From: Akkermansiaceae bacterium
GTDB lineage: Bacteria > Verrucomicrobiota > Verrucomicrobiia > Verrucomicrobiales > Akkermansiaceae
DNA: 64,000 bases
NCBI GenBank assembly: GCA_017798145.1
Contig: CP059069.1
Span: forward strand, 248,001 to 312,000
Direction of reading: 5' to 3'
Shown here: piece after piece, positions 17,115-25,392 of the stretch
How the letters are laid out: each line of letters opens with the position of its first letter
Numbering within the stretch: the first letter of the stretch is position 1
Made by a program: the position numbers and the translations under genes
Notes under the pieces: model-generated
Database searches by the model: none
Told to the model about the DNA's origin: nothing
Seen by the model: the letters and a program-made list of their open reading frames with translations, nothing else

Positions 17115-17855
17115 ATGGGACTTTTGCTCGGGGTGAACATCGATCACGTGGCCACGCTGCGGCAGGCGCGCTACGCCCTTTTGCCGGATTCCCCGAATGC
17201 GGAGCCTTCCGTCGTGGACGCTGCGCTGGAGGCGAAGGCCGGCGGGGCGGACTCGATCACCGTGCACGTGCGCGGCGACCGCAGGCACATGCAGGATGCC
17301 GATGTGTTCCGGATCAAGGATGCCTGCGACCTGCCGCTCAACCTGGAGCTTGGCATCACCGAGGAGATGATGGATCTCGCGTTCCGGCTCAAACCGCAAT
17401 TCGCGTGCCTCGTCCCGGAAACGCGTGAGGAAGTCACCACCGAGGGCGGGCTGGATGTTGTCGCGCTTTCCGGGACGGTGAGGGAAGCGGTGAAACGTCT
17501 CAAAGACCGCGGCATCAAGGTCAGCCTGTTCATCGATCCGGTGCCGCAGCATGTTGAGGAGGCATCCCGCTCCGGGGCGGACATGATCGAGCTTCACACC
17601 GGGGCTTTCGCCAACGCGGAGGATCCTGCGGAGGAACTTTCCCGTCTCATCGCTGCGGCGGAGCTGGGTCATTCGCTCGGCCTCCAGGTGAACGCGGGCC
17701 ACGGACTCAACTACCGGAATCTCCCGCTGCTCTTCAAGGTGCCCCATCTGACGGAGCTGAACATCGGCCACAGCATTGTCTCCCGTGCGGTTAGCGTGGG
17801 CATCAGGCAGGCGGTCGCGGAGATGGTGTCGGGGATGAAGGGATACGGCGCATGA
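17115..17855 (+). CDS. pdxJ: Pyridoxine 5'-phosphate synthase
   Basis: 246 residues, the usual length. PdxJ condenses 1-deoxyxylulose 5-phosphate with 3-amino-2-oxopropyl phosphate to make pyridoxine phosphate, the last ring-forming step of the DXP-dependent vitamin B6 route. Family blocks are all present: LLGVNIDHVATLRQARY, DSITVHVRGDRRHMQDADV, LNLELGITEEM, VCLVPE-like FACLVPETREEVTTEGGLDV, VSLFIDP, ELHTGAFAN, LQVNAGHGLNYRN and ELNIGHSIVSRAV. It overlaps acpS by 4 bases (ATGA). The pdxJ-acpS pairing is also common in proteobacteria. Confidence 0.96.
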   Translation: MGLLLGVNIDHVATLRQARYALLPDSPNAEPSVVDAALEAKAGGADSITVHVRGDRRHMQDADVFRIKDACDLPLNLELGITEEMMDLAFRLKPQFACLVPETREEVTTEGGLDVVALSGTVREAVKRLKDRGIKVSLFIDPVPQHVEEASRSGADMIELHTGAFANAEDPAEELSRLIAAAELGHSLGLQVNAGHGLNYRNLPLLFKVPHLTELNIGHSIVSRAVSVGIRQAVAEMVSGMKGYGA

Positions 17856-18241
17856 TCATCTACGGGATCGGGATCGATGTGGTGGAGGTGGATCGCATCG
17901 AGGCGGCCATGGAAAAGCTGGGGGATGTGTTCGTTGGGAGATTGTTCACGATCCGGGAGCAGGAGTATTGCTCGAAACAAAAACGACCCGCCCTCCATTA
18001 CGCGGCGCGCTTCGCAGCGAAGGAAGCGGTCTCGAAAGCCCTCGGGACAGGGATAGGCGGGCAGGCGGGTTGGTTGGATATGGAAGTGGAGCGGGCGGAA
18101 ACCGGCGCACCGAAAATGGTTTTCAGCGGCAATGCGGCGGAATTCCTTGCCCGGGAGGGGATCGCGGAGGTGCAGGTGAGCCTCAGCCATGCCAAGGAAT
18201 ACGCGGCGGCGAATGCCGTGGCGGTGCGCATCCCCCGCTAA
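17852..18241 (+). CDS. acpS: Holo-[acyl-carrier-protein] synthase
   Basis: 129 residues. AcpS transfers phosphopantetheine from CoA to a serine of acyl carrier protein, activating fatty-acid synthesis. The family signatures are GIGIDVVEVDRIEAAM near the start and YAARFAAKEAVSKALGTGIG, which holds the Mg-binding Glu and catalytic Lys. The end reads VSLSHAKEYAAANAV, as expected. It overlaps pdxJ by ATGA and is followed 43 bases later by hemB. Confidence 0.95.
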   Translation: MIIYGIGIDVVEVDRIEAAMEKLGDVFVGRLFTIREQEYCSKQKRPALHYAARFAAKEAVSKALGTGIGGQAGWLDMEVERAETGAPKMVFSGNAAEFLAREGIAEVQVSLSHAKEYAAANAVAVRIPR

Positions 18242-18284
18242 ATTTCGGTTTCCAGCCAGGCGGGATGGGATGTAGCCTCCCGTC

Positions 18285-19280
18285 ATGGAAATGATGATGC
18301 GCGGCAGGAGGAACAGGCGGACGGCCGCGATACGCGGCTTGGTGCGGGAAACCCGGTTGCATGTGGAAGACCTGATCCTACCGCTGTTTTTCCATGCGGA
18401 TGCCGAGGATGTGGCGATCGCCTCCATGCCCGGATGCACCCGATGGTCGCTGCAAGGACTCGTCGCCGAGGTGCAGTCCGCCCGCGCGCTCGGCATCCGC
18501 GCGGTGGTGCTTTTCCCGAAAATCGAGGAACGCCTGAAATCCCCGGACGCGGCGGAATGCGCGAACGATGACGGCCACGTCCCCCAGGCCATCCGCGCCA
18601 TCAAATCCGCCTGCCCGGATGTCTGCGTGATCACCGATGTCGCCCTGGACCCCTACAACTCCGACGGCCACGACGGCATCGTGGTGAGGGAGGGGGACTC
18701 CCTCAAAATCCTCAACGACGAGACCGTTGAGGTACTCTGCAGGCAAGCGCTCTGCCATGCCCGCGCCGGGGCGGACATTGTCGCCCCCTCCGACATGATG
18801 GACGGGCGGATCGGCGCGATCCGCGTGGCCCTGGACGAGTCCGGTTTCGAGGAAGTCGGGATCATGGCCTACACGGCGAAATACGCCTCCGCCTTCTACG
18901 GCCCATTTCGGGGGGCTTTGGATTCGGCTCCCAAGGAGGGCGACAAGAAGACCTACCAGATGGATCCCGGCAACGTCCGCGAGGCGGTCCGCGAGCTGCT
19001 CATGGACGAGGAGGAGGGCGCGGACATCGTCATGGTCAAGCCCGCCGGACCCTACCTCGATGTGATCGCCCGGCTCCGGGATGAGACGACCTTACCCATC
19101 GCCGCCTACCAGGTGAGCGGCGAATACCTCATGATCAAGAGCGCCTGTGCGGGCGGCTGGCTCGACGAAAACGCGGTGGTCATGGAAAGCCTGCTCGGGA
19201 TTCGGCGCGCCGGTGCCGACATGATACTCACCTACTTCGCAAAACATGTCGCTGGCTATCTGAATAAATACGCTGAGTAA
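18285..19280 (+). CDS. hemB: Porphobilinogen synthase (delta-aminolevulinic acid dehydratase)
   Basis: 331 residues. HemB joins two aminolevulinate molecules into porphobilinogen for heme and corrinoids. The two active-site lysines are visible in AYTAKYASAFYGPFR and IVMVKPAGPYLDVI. At the metal site the sequence is TDVALDPYNSDGHDGIV, with Asp residues where zinc enzymes carry three cysteines, so this is the non-zinc, Mg-type HemB. Other landmarks are LFPKIEERLKSPDAAE and ADIVAPSDMMDGRIGAIR. The stop overlaps the next start by one base (TAATG), so the serine hydrolase is probably cotranscribed. Confidence 0.96.
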   Translation: MEMMMRGRRNRRTAAIRGLVRETRLHVEDLILPLFFHADAEDVAIASMPGCTRWSLQGLVAEVQSARALGIRAVVLFPKIEERLKSPDAAECANDDGHVPQAIRAIKSACPDVCVITDVALDPYNSDGHDGIVVREGDSLKILNDETVEVLCRQALCHARAGADIVAPSDMMDGRIGAIRVALDESGFEEVGIMAYTAKYASAFYGPFRGALDSAPKEGDKKTYQMDPGNVREAVRELLMDEEEGADIVMVKPAGPYLDVIARLRDETTLPIAAYQVSGEYLMIKSACAGGWLDENAVVMESLLGIRRAGADMILTYFAKHVAGYLNKYAE

Positions 19281-20392
19281 TGGAATTCAGTGAGTTGGAG
19301 ATATATTTCCGGGAAAACTTTTCTCTGCGCGGAGAGCTTGGAGCCGGGCTCAGCGTGTGGATGAATGGCGAGGAAATCTCAGAAATCGAAGGTGGCTGGC
19401 TCAATAGGGAGCGATCCAGCAAATGGTTAAAGCGAACGTTGGCTCCGGTGTATTCGGCGACCAAGGCTCCGGCGGCGGCAACCCTGCTGCATGTGCTCGA
19501 TGGGCGCGGACTAACGATTGAAACGAATGTTGGTGAGGTTTGGCCGGGATTTCCTCTGCCGGATGCGAGCTTCGCGGAGATGCTTTCCCATCAGTGCGGT
19601 CTGGCGGCCTTGGATGAGGTGGTGGACGTGTTCGACCATACGGCGGTGGTTGCGGCGATGCAGCGGCAGAAGCCAGGGTGGCAGCCGGGAGAGGGGCACG
19701 GGTATCATCCGCGTACGTATGGTTTCCTGCTGGACGAATGCGTGCGCAGGCTTGATGGGCGGTGCCTGGGGCGGGTCTGGAACGAGGACATCGCCGCCCC
19801 GGCGGGGATCGACTTCTGGATCGGCCTGCCCGAAAGCGAGTGGGGTCGGGTGGCGTCCTTGGTTCCGGGAAGGGCTACGGTCTCGCCGTCCGAGCAGGAA
19901 TTTTACGAAGCGTTCGGGACTCCAGGAAGCCTGACCCGGCGCGCATTTTCCTCGCCGAAAGGGCTCCATGCGATCGCGGAAATGAACAGCCCGAAGGCGT
20001 GGTCGGCCGCCCTGCCGGCGATGGGTGGCGTAGGCTCGGCAAGCGGATTGGCGAAATTCTACCAGCTCGCCATCGGTGCGATGCCTGGGCCTTTTTCCGA
20101 TGCGGTGCGGAAATCCCTGGCCGGGCTCCAGTCCAGCGGGGATGACAGGGTGCTGCTGCGTCAGACCGCCTTCACCTGCGGTTGCCAAAAAGACCCGGTG
20201 GATGCGGATGGCAACAAGAAGCGCTTTCTTTACGGGAAATCCACCGCCGCCTTCGGCCATCCGGGCGCAGGAGGCAGCCACGGCTTCGGTGATCCCGCAA
20301 GCGGGCTGTCCTTCGGCTACGTGATGAACCAGATGGAACTCAGCGTCATGCCAGGTGAGCGTTGCCTGGGGCTGGTGCAGCGGCTCGGTTGA
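19280..20392 (+). CDS. Serine hydrolase of the class C beta-lactamase/esterase fold
   Basis: 370 residues, no signal peptide, so cytoplasmic. The SxxK nucleophile motif is YSATKAPAAATLLH near residue 58, followed by LSHQCGLAAL. The second motif region reads GHGYHPRTYGFLLDE, with the Tyr expected of EstB-type esterases, and the third is FGHPGAGGSHGFGDP. Proteins of this family act as esterases, D-aminopeptidases or related hydrolases; the substrate cannot be told here. The 1-base overlap with hemB suggests cotranscription without an obvious metabolic link. Confidence 0.88.
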   Translation: MEFSELEIYFRENFSLRGELGAGLSVWMNGEEISEIEGGWLNRERSSKWLKRTLAPVYSATKAPAAATLLHVLDGRGLTIETNVGEVWPGFPLPDASFAEMLSHQCGLAALDEVVDVFDHTAVVAAMQRQKPGWQPGEGHGYHPRTYGFLLDECVRRLDGRCLGRVWNEDIAAPAGIDFWIGLPESEWGRVASLVPGRATVSPSEQEFYEAFGTPGSLTRRAFSSPKGLHAIAEMNSPKAWSAALPAMGGVGSASGLAKFYQLAIGAMPGPFSDAVRKSLAGLQSSGDDRVLLRQTAFTCGCQKDPVDADGNKKRFLYGKSTAAFGHPGAGGSHGFGDPASGLSFGYVMNQMELSVMPGERCLGLVQRLG

Positions 20393-20445
20393 GTTCGCAG
20401 CCCGATCCCGTGTGAGGCGTTTGCTTGGTGGGAGGACCCTTGCTT

Positions 20446-21801
20446 TTAGGAAGACCTCTCCGGCAACGACTTCTGCCCGAACTCAGCGAGGATCGCGGCA
20501 TGGACATCTTCAGCGCACCGCACCCCGTAACGGGAACCGATCAGCAGGGGTTTTTCCGCATCCGCAACCTTTTCCCTGCCATGTGAGCCTTTGACGAGGC
20601 TGGCATCCAACGGGATGACATCGAGCAGGCCGCGTATCCCCAGTTTTTTCTTGAGCAGGAATTTTGCGATCCTGAGCTTGGGGAAACCGATCTGGGGATC
20701 GATGAAAAGCTCGCAGGGATCGTAGCCGGGCTTGCGGTGAATATCGATGGTGCGGGCGAAGTCGGGGGCTTTCGCGTCATCGGTCCAGTAGTAGTAGGTG
20801 AACCATGCGTCGGGATCGGCGATGGCGATGAGGTCGCCGGAACGGGGATGGTTCTGCGGGCGGATCTCGGCGATGCCGGGGGTGCTTTCCAGGAGGGCGC
20901 GGACTTCCGGGAGGGTGCCTGGATCGTTCACATAGACGTGTGCGATCTGGTGGTCGGCGACGGCGAACGCCTTGCAGCCGCCGCAATCGAGGGTTTCGCG
21001 CCCAAGCTCGTTCTTGATCGAGAGCCAGCCCTTTTCGCGGAAAAGGCGGTTGAGATGGATGGGCTTGTCCACGGGCGAGATCCCGTATTCGGAAAGAAGC
21101 ATTACCTTCACGCCGCGCGATTCGTAGAAGCGGATCAGATCCGTGACCACCCGGTCGATGGCCTGCACCTCATGGGCAATGCTTGGCGCGCCCGGCCCGT
21201 CTTTCTGGAGGCAGTAGTCGAGGTGAGGGAGATAGACCAGGGAGAGGGTGGGGGAGTTGATTTCCTCAACGTGTTTGGCCGATGCGGCGATCCATTCCGA
21301 GGAGGCGATCCCCGCCGCAGGGCCCCAGAACGCCGGGAAGGGGAAGGGGCCGAGCGCGGCCTTTAGCTCATCGCGCAGACCCATGGGCTGGGTGTGGATA
21401 TCGAAGTGTTTTGATCCGTCCGCCGGATAAAGCGGGCGGGGGGTGACGGTGAAGTCCGCCGAGGAGTGCATGTTGTACCACCAGAACAGCTTCGCGCAGG
21501 TGAAGCCGGGGACGGTCTTGCGCAGGGTGTCCCAGATCTTTTCGCCGTGGACGATATGGTTCGACTGCTTCCAGAATCGCACCTCCGCCGTCTCGCGGTC
21601 ATACCAGCCGTTGGCGACGATCCCGTGTCTTTCCGGCGGCGTGCCGGTGAGGATGGAGGACTGGGCGGTGGTCGTGAGTGCGGGGAAGGCCGGGGCATAG
21701 TTCTGGAGACCGTTCTTTTCCGCAAAGGCCGTGATGCCCGGGGCATTTCCCCCAAGCAGGGATTCCGAGAGGCCGACAACATTGAGGACTGCGAGGCGCA
21801 T
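20446..21801 (-). CDS. Alkaline-phosphatase-superfamily phosphodiesterase/nucleotide pyrophosphatase
   Basis: 451 residues from ATG 21801 (MRLAVLNVVGLSESLLG); two ATGs just upstream (21822 and 21819) are less likely. The metal-binding and nucleophile region reads NYAPAFPALTTTAQSSILTGTPPERHGIVANGWYD, with a Thr nucleophile as in nucleotide pyrophosphatases. Further ligands are in YLPHLDYCLQKDGP and LLSEYGISPVDKPIHLN. There is no signal peptide. Similar proteins are often linked to ebo-type gene clusters, but no other ebo genes are seen here. It faces the serine hydrolase gene; the substrate is unknown. Confidence 0.85.
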   Translation of the reverse strand: MRLAVLNVVGLSESLLGGNAPGITAFAEKNGLQNYAPAFPALTTTAQSSILTGTPPERHGIVANGWYDRETAEVRFWKQSNHIVHGEKIWDTLRKTVPGFTCAKLFWWYNMHSSADFTVTPRPLYPADGSKHFDIHTQPMGLRDELKAALGPFPFPAFWGPAAGIASSEWIAASAKHVEEINSPTLSLVYLPHLDYCLQKDGPGAPSIAHEVQAIDRVVTDLIRFYESRGVKVMLLSEYGISPVDKPIHLNRLFREKGWLSIKNELGRETLDCGGCKAFAVADHQIAHVYVNDPGTLPEVRALLESTPGIAEIRPQNHPRSGDLIAIADPDAWFTYYYWTDDAKAPDFARTIDIHRKPGYDPCELFIDPQIGFPKLRIAKFLLKKKLGIRGLLDVIPLDASLVKGSHGREKVADAEKPLLIGSRYGVRCAEDVHAAILAEFGQKSLPERSS

Positions 21802-21864
21802 GGGCGTAGCATGAGACATCAAGGATGAAACTCCAAGGGAAACGAGGCGAAGCCAAGCCCGGGG

Positions 21865-21934
21865 GGATGATTTTGCCCGCTAGCCTCGCGCCTGCGTTCG
21901 AACCCTTTGCTTCGCAGGGGATCTCATCCCTCCC
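21865..21934 (+). repeat. Inverted ~70 bp repeat, copy A
   Basis: This segment, containing CCTGCGTTCGAACCC and CGCAGGGGATCTCATCCC, is matched imperfectly by the reverse complement of 23421-23488. The matched blocks include ATGATT, CTCGC, CTGCGTTCGAACCC and CTCATCCC. The two copies bracket tRNA-Ser, argC and tRNA-Pro. Confidence 0.65.
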
Positions 21935-21966
21935 TTGGCTGGTTGGCGATTCGGTGCCGAAAGACG

Positions 21967-21996
21967 AAAAAAGCCCGCTGAAGCTGCGGGCTTTGA
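21967..21996 (-). terminator. Rho-independent terminator of tRNA-Ser
   Basis: On the minus strand AAAGCCCGC, a 7-base loop and GCGGGCTTTTTT form a strong hairpin ending in a T-run, just after the tRNA-Ser 3' end. Confidence 0.8.
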
Positions 21997-21997
21997 A

Positions 21998-22087
21998 TGG
22001 CGGACAGGGAGGGATTCGAACCCTCGGTGACGTTGCCGCCACACACGCTTTCCAAGCGTGCTCATTCGACCACTCTGACACCTGCCC
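21998..22087 (-). tRNA. tRNA-Ser (anticodon GGA)
   Basis: 90 bases including an encoded CCA end. The acceptor arm GGGCAGG pairs with CCTGTCC (one G-U), the anticodon loop is TTGGAAA giving GGA, which reads UCC/UCU, the T-arm contains GGTTCGAATCC, and the long variable arm is typical of serine tRNAs. It is read leftward and followed by a terminator. Confidence 0.95.
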
Positions 22088-22161
22088 TTGGAGAGCGGGA
22101 AACTAGGTAGGCTTGCGATGGCGGGCAAGCTCATTTTTATGGGAAAATGCGGGAGGCGCTG

Positions 22162-23205
22162 TCACCATGTGCCAAGGCCGGTTCGCTCGTCGATGCCGGC
22201 CATGAGGTTGAAGCTCTGGACGGCCTGTCCTCCGGCGCCTTTTCCGAGGTTGTCCTCCGCGCTCATGAGGATGACGCGACCCGTGCGCGGGTCGGTTTCC
22301 CAGCCGATGTCGATGAAATTGGTGCGGGTCACCATTTTCGTGTCGGCGGGCTTGCCACGTCCTAACAGTCGGACGAAGGCGGCATCGGAATACGCGGCAT
22401 CGAGAGCTGCGCCGATCTGATCGGGCGAGACGCCTTGGCGGAGAATTGCGGTGCTTGTGGTGCAGATGCCGGCATTGACCGGGATGAGGTGGGGTATGAA
22501 GGAAATGGTCACGATCTCGCCCGCTGCGATGGAGAGTTCCTGTTCGATCTCGGAAAGGTGCCTGTGCTTCGGCACGCCGTAAGCGCGGGCGCTTTCATTG
22601 CACTCGCAGAAGAGCAGGGAGAGATCCGCCTTGCGGCCTGCGCCGCTGACGCCGCTCATGGAGTTTGCGACGATGGTTGCTGGGTCGATGAGGTTTTCAC
22701 GCAGCAAGGGAAGCAAGGGCAGGATGATGCTGGTTGGATAACATCCGGGGGAGGCGATGAGGCTGGCGGCGGCGATTTCCGCAGAACGGATTTCCGGAAG
22801 GCCATAGACCGCCTTTTCCAAAAGATCCGGGGCGGGGTGCGGGTGGCCGTAGAATTCCTCATAGATTGCTGCCGAGCGGAGACGGAAATCCGCGCTGAGG
22901 TCGATGACTTTCAGCCCACGCTCCAAGAGGGCGCGCGCGATCTCCGCCGCAATGCCGTGGGGCAGGGCGAGGAATGCGACCTCCGCGCCGGTGGCGGCGA
23001 TGAGATCGGGATCCGGCTCGGAAAATGTCAGCGCGGCGGAACCGGCCTTTGCGAAGCGAGGGAACACCTGGTCGAGGCGCCTGCCCGCTTCAGCGCGGGA
23101 GGTCACGGCGGCAAGTTCCACGTTAGGATGCGTGAGGAGGATGCGCAGGAGTTCCATGCCGGTGTATCCGCTGGCTCCGACGATGGCTGTCTTGGTTCGT
23201 TTCAC
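22162..23205 (-). CDS. argC: N-acetyl-gamma-glutamyl-phosphate reductase
   Basis: 347 residues. ArgC reduces N-acetylglutamyl 5-phosphate to the semialdehyde with NADPH, third step of arginine synthesis. The NADP-binding start is AIVGASGYTGMELLRIL. The catalytic cysteine is in IASPGCYPTSIILPLLP, and the family blocks NSMSGVSGAGRKA and RHLSEIEQEL with FIPHLIPVNAGI are present. It lies alone between two tRNA genes, so it appears to be a single-gene unit rather than part of an arg operon. Confidence 0.96.
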   Translation of the reverse strand: MKRTKTAIVGASGYTGMELLRILLTHPNVELAAVTSRAEAGRRLDQVFPRFAKAGSAALTFSEPDPDLIAATGAEVAFLALPHGIAAEIARALLERGLKVIDLSADFRLRSAAIYEEFYGHPHPAPDLLEKAVYGLPEIRSAEIAAASLIASPGCYPTSIILPLLPLLRENLIDPATIVANSMSGVSGAGRKADLSLLFCECNESARAYGVPKHRHLSEIEQELSIAAGEIVTISFIPHLIPVNAGICTTSTAILRQGVSPDQIGAALDAAYSDAAFVRLLGRGKPADTKMVTRTNFIDIGWETDPRTGRVILMSAEDNLGKGAGGQAVQSFNLMAGIDERTGLGTW

Positions 23206-23281
23206 GGTCTTTACATCCCATGATTTTCCGTGCTTGCCAATGAGCGAATCGGCTGCTTTGTTGTGCGTCCGTTCGCGGAAA

Positions 23282-23358
23282 CGGGCTATAGCGCAGTCTG
23301 GTAGCGCGCTACACTGGGGGTGTAGAGGCCGTGGGTTCGAATCCCGCTAGCCCGACCA
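23282..23358 (+). tRNA. tRNA-Pro (anticodon GGG)
   Basis: 77 bases including the encoded ACCA end. The acceptor arm CGGGCTA pairs with TAGCCCG, the anticodon stem CTACA/TGTAG encloses CTGGGGG giving GGG (reads CCC/CCU), and the T-arm contains GGGTTCGAATCCC. It has the unusual C1-G72 start pair normal for bacterial proline tRNAs. Confidence 0.95.
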
Positions 23359-23372
23359 CGGAGGTCGTTTTT
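23353..23372 (+). terminator. Short terminator overlapping the tRNA-Pro 3' end
   Basis: CGACC-ACGGA-GGTCG followed by TTTTT. The left arm includes the discriminator and CC of the tRNA tail, so termination and 3' processing may be coupled. Confidence 0.45.
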
Positions 23373-23420
23373 CCGGAAATGCGCGGAACCATCTTTCGCG
23401 CGGCTCCCTTTCATGGGTCT

Positions 23421-23488
23421 GGCGGGATGAGAAGCCCTGCGGAGGACCGGGTTCGAACGCAGGGGCGAGCATCGCGAGCGAATCATTC
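23421..23488 (-). repeat. Inverted ~70 bp repeat, copy B
   Basis: Reverse-oriented partner of the repeat at 21865-21934, 63 bases after tRNA-Pro. It shares CTGCGTTCGAACCC and CTCATCCC in the same order when read on the minus strand. Confidence 0.65.
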
Positions 23489-23569
23489 CTTGCGTGCAGC
23501 GCAAACCGGCATGGCCGCAGGGGATTCCGCTATCCCGACTTACCGATATCCTGGCCGGGGGCAAAGAAA

Positions 23570-23598
23570 AGCGGCGCACCTTTGTGGGGTGCGCCGCT
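23570..23598 (-). terminator. Rho-independent terminator of the MFS gene
   Basis: A perfect 11 bp stem, AGCGGCGCACC / GGTGCGCCGCT, with a 7-base loop. On the minus strand it is followed by TTTTCTTT, as expected downstream of the MFS stop at 23617. Confidence 0.85.
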
Positions 23599-23616
23599 GG
23601 GGAAGTTGCCAAGGTC

Positions 23617-25199
23617 TTATGCCTGATCGTCCACTTTCAGCGGACGGTATCCGCCGATGGATTTGAAATAGAGGATAAGGAACAGGAAGATGCCTGCCAT
23701 GGTAAGGGGTATGATGGAGTCAACCCGCAGGGTCTTGCGGTTGCCAACTATGTCAGCCGCTACGACGGTTTGTTCGGCAGCGGTTCTTTCCGTGGATTTC
23801 TTAGCTGCTTCAAGCTTGACCGGATCTATGCTGGCAACTTCCTCGAATGCGAGGAACTTGCTGGTGTTATCGCCGGCAGTCCACTCTGCGTGGATGGCGG
23901 AGTCTTGTTTGGCGAGTTCTTCCGCAGCGAAGCGATCCTGAAATATCCGAGCCCTGGGCCACCGATGAGTCCGGCAGACATCATGCCGACACCGCCCATG
24001 AGCGAGATCGCGATACCGCCCGTGCGCGGGAACCTGTCGGATACGACAGCGAGCATGGTGGGCCAGAAGAAGGTTTTACCGAATGCATACACGAGGAGTG
24101 CGCCGAGCGCAGGGCCGAAGGCGGAGACTGCGCTGACGAGATTCAGGCCGAGCACCGCGAGCAGCGAGCAGACAAAGAGCAGGCCGACGGGTTTCAGGCC
24201 GCACTTGGTCTCGATGAAGTGGGCGCAGAAGCGGAGTCCGAACATCATCAGCGATGTGAAGACGAAGAGGATCTTGCCCTGTGTTGGGTTGAGGATGGCT
24301 CCGGTGATGTTCTGGATCCAGCCGTCGGTGCCGAGTTCGACGGCGCCGACAAGTGCGTGGGCGATGAAGAGGAGTGCGAGCATCCAGTGACCGATGGCAA
24401 AGCCCGTGAGTTTCGCAATGGAAGCGAGGACGAGAACCGCGATCACCGATGCGAGAATGGTGCCGGCAACGGGTGTTTCAAAGAACGGGGTGAGCAGGCC
24501 CTTGAAGAAGAGGTAGAGCATGAAGCTCACCACTGCGCCGCCGAGGAGACCGACGTCCTTGAGCATTTCGCCGAATTTGAGGCCTTTCTGGGTGGCTTCG
24601 GATTTGGGGTATTTCTGTCCGAAGAACATTGCGCCGTAAATGACGGTGGGGATGAGGTAGAGGGAGAGCTGAGCTTTCCAGCCCCAGCCTAATTTGTCAC
24701 CGAGCACCCATCCGATCACGCCGCCGAACACCATTCCAAGCGGCCATGAGGCATGAAGGATGTTGAGGTAGTGGTTGCGGTTGTTCGGGAAGAGGGTGGC
24801 GACCAATGGGTTGGAGACGGCTTCGAGGACGCCGTTGGCAGCACCGAAGGCGAACATGCCCCAGAAAAGGAACTGGTAGGCCACGCCCTGGGCTTGTCCT
24901 GCGGATGCTCCGAAAGTGACGAAAGCGGAAATGACGTGGAGGGCGAAGGCGGCGAAGACGAGTTTGCCGTAACCGAATTTATCCACCAGCACACCGCCGA
25001 TCATGATGCCGAAGCAGAAGCTGGTGAAGCCTGCCCCTCCGATCGCACCGAGCTGCGCGCCGGTGAAGCCGAAGTCGGCGGCCCATGTTCCGAAGATACC
25101 TCCCCGGACACCGAAGCCAACACCGGCTGCTAGGATGGCTGTGAATCCGGCCCATAGGAGCCGGCGTGCGTTTGGTGCGATTGCGTCTGTGTTACTCAT
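23617..25199 (-). CDS. MFS transporter, interrupted by an apparent one-base frameshift
   Basis: The gene reads as an MFS permease from 25199 through [11 protein letters not shown], with [20 protein letters not shown] and [18 protein letters not shown] as landmarks. Near 23940 the frame breaks. In the original frame a Ser/Pro-rich tail runs to 23826. One base shifted, a normal continuation [15 protein letters not shown] starts at 23937 and runs 106 residues, ending with a hydrophobic helix ([16 protein letters not shown]), the polar tail [14 protein letters not shown] and TAA at 23617. Inserting one C (GGATATTTC-C-AGGATCGC) would restore a protein of about 527 residues. This is either a sequencing error or a recent loss-of-function mutation. 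The substrate is unknown; sugar transport is a guess. Confidence 0.8.
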
Positions 25200-25392
25200 A
25201 GGTTTTACAAATGTGTTTGTTGGAACTATCGGCTCCGTGCGGGCTTGGCAAGCATTCGGGCCGGGAAATACAGGATTTTTCCGTGGATGATTCCCTGAAC
25301 CTGCCGCTGCGTTGCGCTCGGAGGGAAAAAATCGTTTGAAAAACGGCGTTGCGGGTTAGGGTGCGCTGCCGGGGAATCGGGCTGTGGACTGC

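Noticed and set aside
23494-24390. 298-codon plus-strand frame over the end of the MFS gene
   Set aside because: The minus strand gives a transporter across the same bases, including the shifted tail, so this is a shadow.
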